Of a DNA stretch of 64,000 bases, positions 1 to 11,762 are shown piece by piece. The position numbers were made by a program, and so were the translations under genes. The notes below the pieces were generated by a model. It did no database searches. It was not told where the DNA came from and worked only from the letters and a program-made list of their open reading frames with translations. The stretch's first letter is position 1; every line of letters begins with the position of its first letter. Origin of the DNA: Malania oleifera (lineage: Eukaryota > Streptophyta > Magnoliopsida > Santalales > Ximeniaceae); NCBI RefSeq assembly GCF_029873635.1, contig NC_080422.1, forward strand, positions 7,099,764-7,163,763. Reading direction: 5' to 3'.

Positions 1-14
1 AACAAAAAACTAAG

Positions 15-218
15 CTAAGAGGGCCAATCAATCCTGCTGAACATCAAAGAGGCTGTACTAACAGAACATCCAAAGGCAAACACCCACAATGATGCCACAA
101 AAACAACCCTATCCAAAATAAGATCCATAGATGAAGCACAATCATGAAAAATCCAATCATTCCTCTCCAAACAAATAGCACAAACAGCGGCAAAGACAGT
201 CTGCAAACAAACCTTCAC
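15..218 (-). mobile_element. LINE C-terminal remnant
   Basis: The minus-strand reading has the look of the tail found after reverse transcriptase in plant LINEs: a CLERNDWIF motif (family pattern W-LERN-RIF), then a spaced VASLWVFAFG block. It resembles the second remnant at 652-1397, but the two do not look like copies of one insertion. No poly(A) tail or target duplication can be set because the window edge is next to it. It could also be a piece of an unrelated RNase H-like protein. Confidence 0.4.
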
Positions 219-240
219 CTTCTTCTGTTTACCAGATCCA

Positions 241-650
241 ACAAGCCAACCAACAGGAAATAAAACATTTGGACAAAAATAATTTTATCAAAATAAGAAC
301 ATTTCATACTTCGCTAATTTTAGTTGTTTTGATTTTCCATCTCTTTTTAATAGATAAAAGCAAGAAAACAATTAACTATGCCTTTGGCACATTGATTCAT
401 CTCCTGGACCCCACATGAGAGGCCAGTGTTAGAATCCCCAAAAAGGAGTTTGTTGGGGAGGAGAGGTTTTAATGGTAGAGAATTGTAGTTTGGATCCATT
501 TCTTTTATAAAGCAAATGAAGAATATTATTCATAGATTAAGAGTTTGCAACCAGGAGAATAAGACATATCCTTAGAAAAAGCTGGAAAAAATCCAACCAA
601 AAACAGAGACAAAAACTAAAAAGAATGAATGAAACCAATACAATCTAAGA
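241..650. other. Spacer, nothing recognised
   Basis: AT-rich sequence between two LINE remnants on the same strand. I see no coding, RNA or repeat structure. Confidence 0.5.
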
Positions 651-651
651 A

Positions 652-1397
652 TCAAGCAAATACTGCTAGTCGCACTGAATATCTGAAAAACTCAAACCCC
701 CTAAAATTCTCATGACCCACACACCAAAGAGAAGCTAGATAATGTATCTTCTCCCAAACCAGAAAATACAATGACTTATTCCCTGAAAAACTACATTCAT
801 CATGCTCCATCCACAGCCCCCAAAATATTGCAAAGAAGGCACATTTGCAGATCGTTGCCCTTTCCTTTTCCTTTTCTGCCAAAACCAACAAAAGAAACTG
901 CCAGAAGTCCCACCATCTTTGAACTCACCCAAATTGTCCAAACAAACCAAATGATTTATTCCATACCCTCCAAGCATAATCACAATGTATAAATGTGAAG
1001 CAGATTATGTATAGTTAAAATAAAGTATACAAACATCTGGGGAGAAAGCCTTCAAAGGCCTCCTAATCTGCAGCAAGTTATTGTCATTAATTCTATCAAG
1101 CGCAACCAACCAATTAAAAGCCTTCACTTCATAAGGGACTTTGGCCTTCCAAATGGATTTACAGAGTGGAAAATAAGAATTAGATCTAATTAAAAATTCA
1201 CTAAAATAATTGCAAGGATCCGAAGACCGAGACTGATGATCCACCTCTAAAGAAAAATGACAGTTATTCAACAAGACCATAAAAGAAGATGACCATATCT
1301 CTATCAATTTTTGTTCTAGGGAGCGGAAAAAAATAAAAAACAAAACATAAAACAAAAAAAGCAAGAAAACACTAAAAAGGCCAATGAAGCAAGACAC
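652..1397 (-). mobile_element. LINE 3' part with zinc-binding RT tail
   Basis: On the minus strand the region from about 1250 to 1020 reads IWKAKVPYEVKAFNWLVALD followed by an RIN...LLQ-RRP-KA-SP run. This is the signature of the zinc-binding domain (zf-RVT) after reverse transcriptase in plant non-LTR retrotransposons. Further along the minus strand (891-652) a CAFFAIFWGLWMEHDE block matches the end of the same protein type. The frame is not continuous between the parts, so it is a dead LINE fragment. The 5' part with endonuclease and reverse transcriptase is not seen. Confidence 0.55.
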
Positions 1398-2456
1398 ATG
1401 AACAGGTAATGCACACAGAAAACAAGAACCACAAAATATGAGTCTACTAAGTCAATGAAGGCCTCTCTTACAGCTCAGACCTAGCCCCCCGACAAAAAAA
1501 TAATTAAAATAAACAAATATCCTTCTACATATTTCTTCAATCGATACTATTCCCTTCAAATGTGTGCCAGTCTCACTACAACCACAGAGTCCATGTGCTG
1601 ATATGCAGGATACTATCCCAAACAAGTCACTTTTTGCCCTATCTCCTCTCTCTCTATACACTGAACTCATAATCTTGATGCACACTTACACCCCCGTCAT
1701 TCCCATGAAGGACTAAAAGAAGAATACAGAAGTAATTGATCATCTCTATTTCATAGTTACAATAGACTAATTTATCAAAACCTGCCCAATTATTTAAAGA
1801 TAAAATCAAGGAGGACGACCACAAGGGTTTTCTGAGTTTCAAATACTTCAACAAGGGAACTCAGTCTTTCCAAATGTAGTGAAGAACATTATAATAATGA
1901 AAAACTCCATATGGCAGCCCCTGCTGGTGCATTTATGAACAATTTTTTCAACTCCTCATCGGATAGAACAAAATAACAAATTCTTTCAATGCCCAGTCAG
2001 CACTTTTCATAAAAAAGGATCTTTCCTCTTCTATTAATGCAATCCCCACATTAGCCTCCAAATTACTTGGTAGTTTGTACAAATATGGAAATCAACGAGA
2101 AAGCAAAGAGTTGCCAATCCTTTCATCTTAGTAAGAAGGAGATGATATCAACTCTACCTCCACCAAAACTTTACATGCTGCACACACTCTTCCCGACCTT
2201 TGCTAATACACTCCCAAGATGATAAACACGAGACATTCTCAAATGACAATATTCATCCGCTTCTAACCACCACAGGCAATCACCTTCATGTGTAATATTT
2301 TTCTAACATAGACAACCACATTCATTCACCTAGGAGAGCTTTTTTGAATCCACAAAAGAATCAATGCCCAAACCTCCTTTTTGGAATGGTGAAGGAATTG
2401 TAAACGATCTTAAAGGGGTACTTTGAACTTCTACTCCCCATATTTTTAATCACGAT
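1398..2456. other. Spacer, nothing recognised
   Basis: No exon of the neighbouring E2 gene, no RNA gene and no repeat structure was found on either strand. It may be part of the long second intron of the E2 gene if that gene continues beyond the left edge. Confidence 0.4.
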
Positions 2457-2474
2457 ATTCCATTCAAATGAGCA

Positions 2475-2672
2475 GAAAGGAAGCTTAGGCGCAACGGTAA
2501 GATTGTCATCGTGTGACTTGGAGGTCACGGGTTCAAGATGTGGAAACAGCCTCTTGCAAAAATGCAAGGTAAGGCTACGTACTATAGACCCATTGTGGTA
2601 GCCCCTTCCCCAAACCCCACATATGTAGGAGCTTTGTGCACCAAGCTCCCCCCCTCCCCCCTTTTTTTTTTA
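2475..2672 (+). mobile_element. Au-type SINE with target duplication
   Basis: A tRNA-derived SINE. The head has a pol III A-box-like stretch (GGCGCAACGGTAAG) and a B box (GGTCACGGGTTCAAGA). The body carries the Au family block CAGCCTCTTGCAAAAATGCA, and the 3' end is a pyrimidine run finishing in poly(T). It is flanked by an exact 18-bp direct repeat, at 2457-2474 and 2673-2690, the target-site duplication left by insertion. The intact duplication suggests a fairly young copy. Confidence 0.92.
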
Positions 2673-3019
2673 ATTCCATTCAAATGAGCATAAATTTTCC
2701 TTAGGATGCTTAGTAGACTTCCTAATATTATTGAGATGAAATTCTCAAGAAAAAGAACAAACTTTGAACATGCAGGGCAAAGCAATCCGATTTTGGTGTT
2801 AGAACAAATGAGACATGGCCCATGAGGCATCGGCTCATTACAACATGAAGCTGAGTAAAAGCAATTCAAAGTTGAATCCAATTTCATTTTAATTGCTAGT
2901 AATGAAAAAATAAGCTACATTCCCACTAATAGCATTGTTCACCTTCTGAACAACCTAAGAATGGTAAACCTAAGTTAGTTATGGTATAATTTATATGCTC
3001 TTCCTAACATGTCCCAAGC

Positions 3020-3930
3020 ATGTTTGCTAAAATCGCGATCCCAACCATATCAGATCGTAGGATCATACGATAATCCTACTTCACCAAAGCGATCCTCATC
3101 AAAGTTGAATCACATATTGGTAGGATCAATAAGATTTGGATTGGATTGTGGTAGGATTGTATGACCAATCCATACATTATATTTAGAATTTTTTACCAAA
3201 TTTCTTGCACATAGCTTGATGTCTATCTTGTATAACTTGCACGAGGAATGGACAACTTTGGAAGTGATTTAATATTAATAAATTTATGGAGTAAAAATTT
3301 GTCTTTAGATCGTTACTCATTAAGTGGTTAAAACTTCAAACGTCAATATCTAGGTTGAGGATATACATACATATATACATATATATGTTTTCCAATGCAC
3401 TAATGCATTTGATGATAATAATGACAATGGTGACTATGGTATTATTAATGATGGGCTTGAGGAAGTCTTCCAGGATGATCTTGGCCACACTAATGAACCA
3501 AATAATGGCTTGAATGTTAAGACAAACATTAATGAGCTAGCTTAATATTTTGGCCACATATATTTATATTTAAATATTTCATTGACTACTGAGTAGTTGT
3601 TTAATTTGTGTTAAAAATTAGATTTTTTTCCCCTTTGTTCTGCAAGTATTTAATCTTTTTTCATTAGTAGATGGTTTGATTTGAGAATCAATAATTTGAA
3701 CATGTGATCTCATTGTTACATGAAGGCTCTACCTCTACCATATAAGCTCCTAGTCATTTTCCTAGTCTTGCAAACTAACTAGATAATTCTTCAGGTTTAT
3801 GGCATTTAAATCTATGAAAATAACATGTAAAATGCATTTTTTATATCTATTCTATATCAATAGGATAATCTTACAATCCCTGATTCAATCCTGCTAACCC
3901 TTCTGGCCATCACATGCAGGATCCCAACTT
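3020..3930 (+). mobile_element. Possible hAT-like DNA transposon remnant
   Basis: The segment is bounded by loosely inverted stretches rich in GATCCCAAC/GTTGGGATC. Around 3405-3545 on the plus strand it has an open acidic tail (repeated D, N and E residues, ending in NELA then a stop) of the kind found at the C-terminus of some hAT transposases. No transposase core or clear target duplication can be seen. Low confidence: it may be ordinary intron or spacer DNA. Confidence 0.25.
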
Positions 3931-4197
3931 TAACAACCACAGCCCCACAATCCCACTCTTTTCACAAAATTAACATTATCAAATATCAACAGATATTTCT
4001 ACTATTATTATCAAGTAATATGCCTTAATCTCAGGTACAACTGAAAATTTTACATTCAATTTCAAGTCCCACCAAGATTATGATGCTTCTATTCTCTTCA
4101 CTAAAAAAGTACAATAAACTATTCACTAAAAGCAAGAATAGATACTTAGGATCAATAAGCAATTAAGTTAACATGAGAAATATATCAATTCATCCTA

Positions 4198-5731
<1,534 letters not shown>

Positions 5732-5945
5732 CGCGAAATGAAATCCCTAGGTTTCCAAAATCCAAACCCTAGATCAGCCGCAGATTCACACACGCAGAGA
5801 GAGAGAGAGAGAGAGAGAATACCTGAGAGCGAGACCCTCCTCCTCTGGTTAGCGTTTGTAAAGAGGGAGAAATTTGCAGAAATTTGGAAGATGAATATAT
5901 AATCGAAGCTCTCTGAGTCTCTCTCCCCGTCGCTCACAGGACGAC
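5732..5945 (-). promoter_or_regulatory. E2 gene 5' leader with GA/CT tract
   Basis: The sequence upstream of the E2 ATG carries a (GA)n tract (5796-5818, read as CT on the mRNA strand) next to a good donor site, CTCTCAG/GTATTC, at 5824-5821. Several CTAG acceptors lie closer to the ATG. A short 5'UTR intron, common in this gene class, is therefore plausible but not proven. The transcription start is probably near 5900-5950. Confidence 0.45.
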
Positions 5946-5949
5946 GTCC

Positions 5950-7570
5950 GGGGTCTACTATATTGCGACTCGCGATATGATTGGTCCATCTTGCTGCGGA
6001 CCCCATGTTTATTATTTATTTTTTATTTTATTTTCCATGGACGCGTTTTTACCGGCTGACAGGATGATGTTCTCTTCCGCCTCGATCAGCGGGACCTGGT
6101 CCCCAGGTCGTCCGGTGCGCCAGCTTCCATGTGATTATTCTCCCTCACAACCTATTTTCATTTTCATTAATTTTGCTAAATTATGTTAAAAAATATTTAT
6201 CAATTATTTTATTATTTTTAAATTTTTTTAAAAAGGTAAAAATTTGTTAACCGTTTAATTACCTAAACGAAAAGCAGCTTAAGAATAATTTATAAGCACT
6301 AATTAATCCTATTTGTCAATTCAAATTTGAGTGAATGTTTTCTTTTTTTAAAAAGTTAATTACATAATGAGGTTATTTATTTTTTATAACATTCCAAACC
6401 TCATATCTTATTATTTTGAATTTTAAATTTAGAAGTTCCATATTTAAAAGTGAAAAGTTAAGAACTAAAGTTTAATTAAATTAAAACTTATTAACTAATA
6501 TACGAGTGGTATATTAACTATTTGTCGAAACAAAAAGTTGAAATTTGAATTATATAATTATAAATTTTATCCAAATTAATCCACACGAATCAAATTCAAA
6601 CCCTAGAATTGATACTTTTAATATAGTCTTATATTGGGTTTAGGATCATGAATTTTGGGTATTGAATTTAGGTCAATATAATCTTGTATTACATTTCATC
6701 TAAATCCATGCAAATTCAAATTTAAGACCTTTCTCAAATATATAATTAGTGCTTTTTGTTGCAGATGGATATAGAATTTCAAACATTCTATGTTTGGAGA
6801 GCTTTTAAATTTGGAGTTGTATTGGATATAGATAAGATGTAATATTAAATTATTTTAAAAGTTTTTAAAATTCATCCAAATCCAAATCTAAGATCCGAAA
6901 TCTATACTCTCAAACACAACGTAAGAGATTATTTAAAGTCGGCTCTTCATTAAGGCTATTGAGCTACTTGCCTTGAGGCTCCCAAATTTTTTTTAATATA
7001 ATAATATTAACATTATTTATGAAATTCACGTATTTGGTGGGTGGAGTGCACATGCAATGTAGTTAAAATTATTTGATATATCTAGAAAAATTAATTTTAA
7101 ATAAAAAAAATAAATAAAATATTAAAAATCTCTAATTAAATCATTCGCTTAGGAGCCCATATTGTGAAAAGCCGCTCCTGGGATTATCTCAGTCCTTTTA
7201 AAAATAAAGGGAGGAATTATTTCAACAACCATTTCACAAAAAAAATTTAAGTTGTAATTGGCGTAATGATATATGTAGGTAAGTGTTTGACACTTCTTTT
7301 GGGCAAACAAAACCAAACAGACACAGAAAAAAAACCAAAAAAAAAAAACAGAGAGAGAGAGAGAACAAACCAAGAGAACAACAGCCTTTAGAAATAAAAC
7401 AAAAGGAAAGGAAGCAAAGCTATAGAACAACATTCCCCTCCCATGTTTGCTCTGCAAGCTCCCTGAGCAAGATTGTGAGCCATTCTATTAGCAAGATTAC
7501 ACAAGATTTACATGCTTATTGAGAGAAATATTTTAATAGTTTGAGTGTTGAGATATTTATGTTTAATATT
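5950..7570. other. AT-rich spacer
   Basis: Long AT-rich intergenic DNA with a (GA)n tract near 7350-7363. Around 6690-6930 there are loosely complementary stretches (ACATTCTATGTTTGGAGAGC versus a later CTATACTCTCAAACACAACG) that look like a decayed MITE. No gene is supported. Confidence 0.4.
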
Positions 7571-8350
7571 TTAAGTTTAATTTCTATGTTCAATATGAAT
7601 TAAAGGCTTTACGAAAGAAAAGGAAAGAAAAGTTAGAAGTAAATCCATTTTTTATTGTATTTTTTTTTCTATATTAAATATTATTAAAAAATAAAAATTA
7701 TTTTAATATGATAAAAAAAATTAGGTGTTAATGGTGTATGTAAATTTTGTAGCAAGTGGGTTTATTTGTTTGTTTACTGGTTGCATTTTGTTTAAGAAAT
7801 GCATTAAAGAGGCTCTAATTAGAAAAAAAAAATCATCAAAACAAAGGCTAAGCAAGTGGAAATATGTAATTCATGGATATTTTCATTGGACCTAATTGAA
7901 TTAAATATTGCAGATATTTTGAAAGGCTCGTTAAGAGTATGCTTTTTTCACTTCAAATCTAGGATGGTGCCTCAAATAGGAGTCATATTGTTCATCATAG
8001 GACCGTGATTTTTAGGGACTAACATGACGACTAAATAGAGTAGGACACAGATGAGACGCACACAAAGGTGACACTCTCTCTACTTGCCGCATTAGTCTGT
8101 GCATATTAAGGGTGGATGATGAGCAACAATTTCTTTCAACCTATGTTGTTGATCTCAAGTTCAAACTCTAAAGTATGATGAGATCGAGTAACAAAGGTGC
8201 AACTAAAGCCAAACCAAACCTAATTCCAAAGCTTTTGAAGCGCCTGAGTTGTCCTTAAGTGTGGACCTTAGTTATCTTGGTGATCCCTATTGGGCCTAGT
8301 GTGATTTTCCCCCAAAGTAGTAGCCCCTTCTCTTAAGCCTATTTTAATAA
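7570..8350 (+). repeat. Left copy of an old direct duplication
   Basis: This segment matches 9490-10230 in the same order and orientation, offset by about 1.9 kb. Shared landmarks include GAGGCTCTAATTAGAAAAA versus GAGGCTTTAGTTAGAAAAA, TGTAATTCATGGATATT versus TGTAATTCATGGAGATT, and a later block around TTCAAGTTCAAACT / GAAGCGCC. The copies are strongly diverged, so the duplication is old or represents two members of one repeat family. Confidence 0.55.
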
Positions 8351-8671
8351 GAGTCTCTTCGACATATTTTGTCTTTATTATGGTATGCTAGCCTAAAATA
8401 ACTTAACTTGCTCCTCCTTCAACACATAGTACCTTTATTATGATTAAGAGAAAAACTTAGTGGATGTCACATACGATTTACAACATACAAATCTCATTGT
8501 GTTGTGTTTGAATGTGTTTCATACAGACTTATTTACAAAAGAATATGTACGTCATTTACACAAAATGTTCATAAAAATATGTCCCTCTAGCATGAAAAAG
8601 TGTTAACATGGTTCAATAATAGGTCTTATATTCAAATTCTAGTAGTGGTTGGAAGGGTTATGAAATGGCAG

Positions 8672-8987
8672 ATGGACTATCTTGTTGAGCTGTAATGGAA
8701 ACGAAGCCTCAATAAGCTATATAGAGACAACCTTGATGAGCTATAGAGAGCCAGCTTTGATGAGCTGTAGATTGTCAGCTTTGATGTGTTGTAGTGTTGA
8801 TGCTAATCCCAGACAATCACACCACAAGCAAAAATAAACAAGCAAAATGAACATCAAGAATTAATAAGGTTCAGTCCAAACTGACATACGTCTACAAAGC
8901 ACACCAATCTTCACTAAAAATAGGGAGAAAATACAAGAGGAGGAGGAGGCAACTGCACTCCACTCAACTCAACTCACTCTTTCTCGC

Positions 8988-9031
<44 letters not shown>

Positions 9032-9396
9032 CAACTCAATTACACTCACACTATATTTCACGCACACACATCTCTATTTATATAGATGGATGGGGATGGA
9101 TATAAATCTCTCTCTCTCTCTTTCTTTCTCTCACCGTAAACTCAATTACACTCACACTATATTTCACGCACACACATCTCTATTTATATAGATGGATGGG
9201 GATGGATATAAATGAAAGATGGTAATGAGGTTCAATAAGGTGATTCAATAAGATGAGCTAAGATTAGCACCGATACTACAACACATCAAAATTGGCATTC
9301 TACTGCTCATCAAAGCTGGCTCTCTACAGCTCATCAAGGTTGTCTCTCTACAACTCATCAAGGCTCCGTTTTCATTACAGCTCAACATATCTTGCA
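8672..9396. repeat. Long inverted repeat (about 145-bp arms)
   Basis: The arm at 8672-8812 is nearly the reverse complement of 9252-9396. Each arm contains four degenerate units of about 30 bp built on GATGAGCTGTAGAGAGCCAG. The central 440 bp holds a (CT)n tract (about 8990-9028) and a tandem duplication. The whole can fold into a long hairpin. It could be a foldback element or two inverted pieces of a retroelement LTR; I cannot decide which. Confidence 0.65.
9034..9213. repeat. Two-copy tandem duplication, 106-bp offset
   Basis: A block starting ACTCAATTACACTCACAC at 9034 recurs essentially identically at 9140, each copy ending in GGGGATGGATATAAAT. A CT-rich stretch separates the two. The near identity points to a recent event or strand slippage at the neighbouring (CT)n tract. 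Confidence 0.85.
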
Positions 9397-9489
9397 TTGT
9401 GTAGCCTAAGCCTAGTATAAATACCTAATCGACCAAGAATTAGTGCCATTTTGTTGATTAATTGGTTGCATCTAATCAAATAAAATGTT

Positions 9490-10230
9490 AAAATCAAGCG
9501 AAGGCTTAACTTTGAGATTCTATTTGGATTAAGGATTATATTTGACACAAAATAAAAATTAGAAGAAAATATATTTTTAGTGTAACTTTCTCCATATCAA
9601 ATATCATTAAAAATAAAAATTTACTCTAATACAACTAATTAAGAAAAATCAAATGTTAGCTATACATAAATTTGTAATCATTGGATTTATTTCATTACAT
9701 GGTTGCTTTTTCTGCAATAAATATATTGGAGAGGCTTTAGTTAGAAAAAGTCTAACAAAAAAAGGCTAAACAAGGTGGAATCATGTAATTCATGGAGATT
9801 CTCACTAACCAAATTGAATATTGATGGATGGTCAAAGAGAAGTTCAAAGAATCAGAGTTGCACATATTTTGAGAGATCCATCAAGAGCATGTATAGTTGG
9901 CTTTTCACTAAAGCCAAGAATATATATGATTTTTACCAAGGAGTTGTGCAACCCTGAGCAGAGTAGCAATTTTTTAAAAATAAATATGTTAAAATTTTCA
10001 AGTTCAAACTTTAAAATGTAATGAGATTAACTAACAACAATGCAGCTGAAGCAATATTAAACCTAAACACAAGCTTTCGAGGCGCCCAAGTCGGCCAAGT
10101 CATCCCTAGGTGTGGTTTAAGTGTAGGGTTAGTTAGCTTTGGGTGATGCCTAGTAGGCTTTGAGCAATTTCCCCAAGCAAATGCCCTTTCTTGCATAAGG
10201 TACTTGGAGAGACTCCAATAATCAAACCTA
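9490..10230 (+). mobile_element. Right copy of duplication, with RNase H-like debris
   Basis: Direct copy of 7570-8350. On the plus strand 9805-9960 carries pieces resembling the RNase H domain of plant LINE-type elements: KLNIDGWSK in one frame, then ILRDPSRACIVGFSLKP and TKEL in another (family pattern LN-DG-SKGNPG ... ILRD--G--I-GFS ... E). The frame shift between the pieces means this is a dead fragment. The left copy has only hints of the same motifs. Confidence 0.45.
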
Positions 10231-10243
10231 ACCTCCATCAAAA

Positions 10244-10244
10244 T

Positions 10245-10282
<38 letters not shown>
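10244..10282. repeat. (GA)n microsatellite
   Basis: An uninterrupted GA run between the spacer and the 3' end of the receptor kinase gene. Confidence 0.9.
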
Positions 10283-10284
<2 letters not shown>

Positions 10285-10517
10285 GGTAGAAGGCCAAATT
10301 TGGCCACAAAAATGCTTGTAGCGAGCATCAACAATCATGGACATGCCAATTCATAACCTGACCAGACTGCCTTACTAAGATCAGGCTGATATAACTTTAT
10401 CCCAGAATTTTGTTTATCCACGGGAAAAATTACAATATTTCAAGATGAAATGAAATGAAATGAAAGTTACCCCTAACATATGACAGGAAAAGAAACAAAG
10501 ATAAATGTTTCACTTTC

Positions 10518-11725
10518 CTAGAGTTCTGGTGGTGTTGAACCTTCAGATTTCGCTTCAGAAGGTCTGTTTTCCCTATCCATCTGCCTTACATTTTCTACCA
10601 TTTTCACAACATCTGCCATTTTGGGTCTCTGGTCAGGCATCCTCACCACACATGCTAGTGCAATCTGCAACATCTCCACCATCTCTTCCTCTATGTTCGG
10701 GTACCTCATCAGCTCTACATCAAACACCTCCGCTGTCCACTCCTCCCGAACCACGGAATGAACCCACCGAACCAAGTGTATAACTTCATCCCCGTTTGTG
10801 GTATGAACTGGGGACTTCCCAGTAAGGAGCTCCAGCAAAACCACGCCAAAGCTGTAGACATCAGAAGCCTGTGATGTTTTCCGGGTGTCTGTCACTTCTG
10901 GGGCTCGGTACCCAGCAGCCCGGGAGATGGGTAGGGCCAGTGGGCTCATTATTGGTGTCAGACCAAGATCCGAAACGCACCCATAATGTTTTGAATTGAG
11001 GAATATGTTTGATGATTTTATGTTTCCATGAACAAATTTACCCCCATTCTCTGCATGGGTACGAGCAATGCCTCTAGCTGCACCGATGGCTATTCTCATT
11101 CTGGCATCCCAATCTAAAGGGACCCTATTTTCTCTTCTACCTGCAGAATAAGAAAAAACAAAAACAAAAAAAAGGATTAGAGATTGCTATAGCCCTGTAG
11201 TAAATCATAAAAATAGTCCTAGAAAATTATGTTCGTCACTGACGAAAGATTACGCAAATGAAATAAGAAAACAATGGCACAAGGTTCAATGTTTCTTAAT
11301 TAAGATGAGGTACGCATTCTCCAGCATTGAGCCCACCAAAAATAATATTATAGACGTTCAGATATGTCAACTATCTGCAGAACCCATGTATAATTTTTTA
11401 AAATATAGTAATCTACTATCTATTGGGGTAAATACAAAAATAAGAACATTTCTACATTTTGCAACTTTGAAAGGGGATGAAAATAGAAAAGTTGAACTTA
11501 AAGGAAGATCAAAACTAGTTCCTCGGTTATTCTGGGTTTCAGTAGAGTCAAAGCTTGAGTTTCTAACCATGGCTGAGATTCAGACATGGATTAGCAAATT
11601 AGTGTTAGGACCCTGTGAGCATCCAGAAGAAAGTGATATCAAGAAATTTACGTGGTTCGGTTAAGAACGACCTACGTCCACGGAGCACACACCAACTATT
11701 CAATAACTCGCTGGAAAAATGTTAC

Positions 11726-11762
<37 letters not shown>

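Noticed and set aside
5977-6189. 70-residue frame upstream of the E2 gene
   Set aside because: No domain or splice support; lies in the promoter spacer.
7283-7522. Lys/Arg-rich frame
   Set aside because: Produced by A-rich and GA-repeat DNA; no recognised protein.
10505-10783. Plus-strand open frame opposite the kinase 3' end
   Set aside because: It is the antisense shadow of the receptor kinase exon, which has clear domain motifs.
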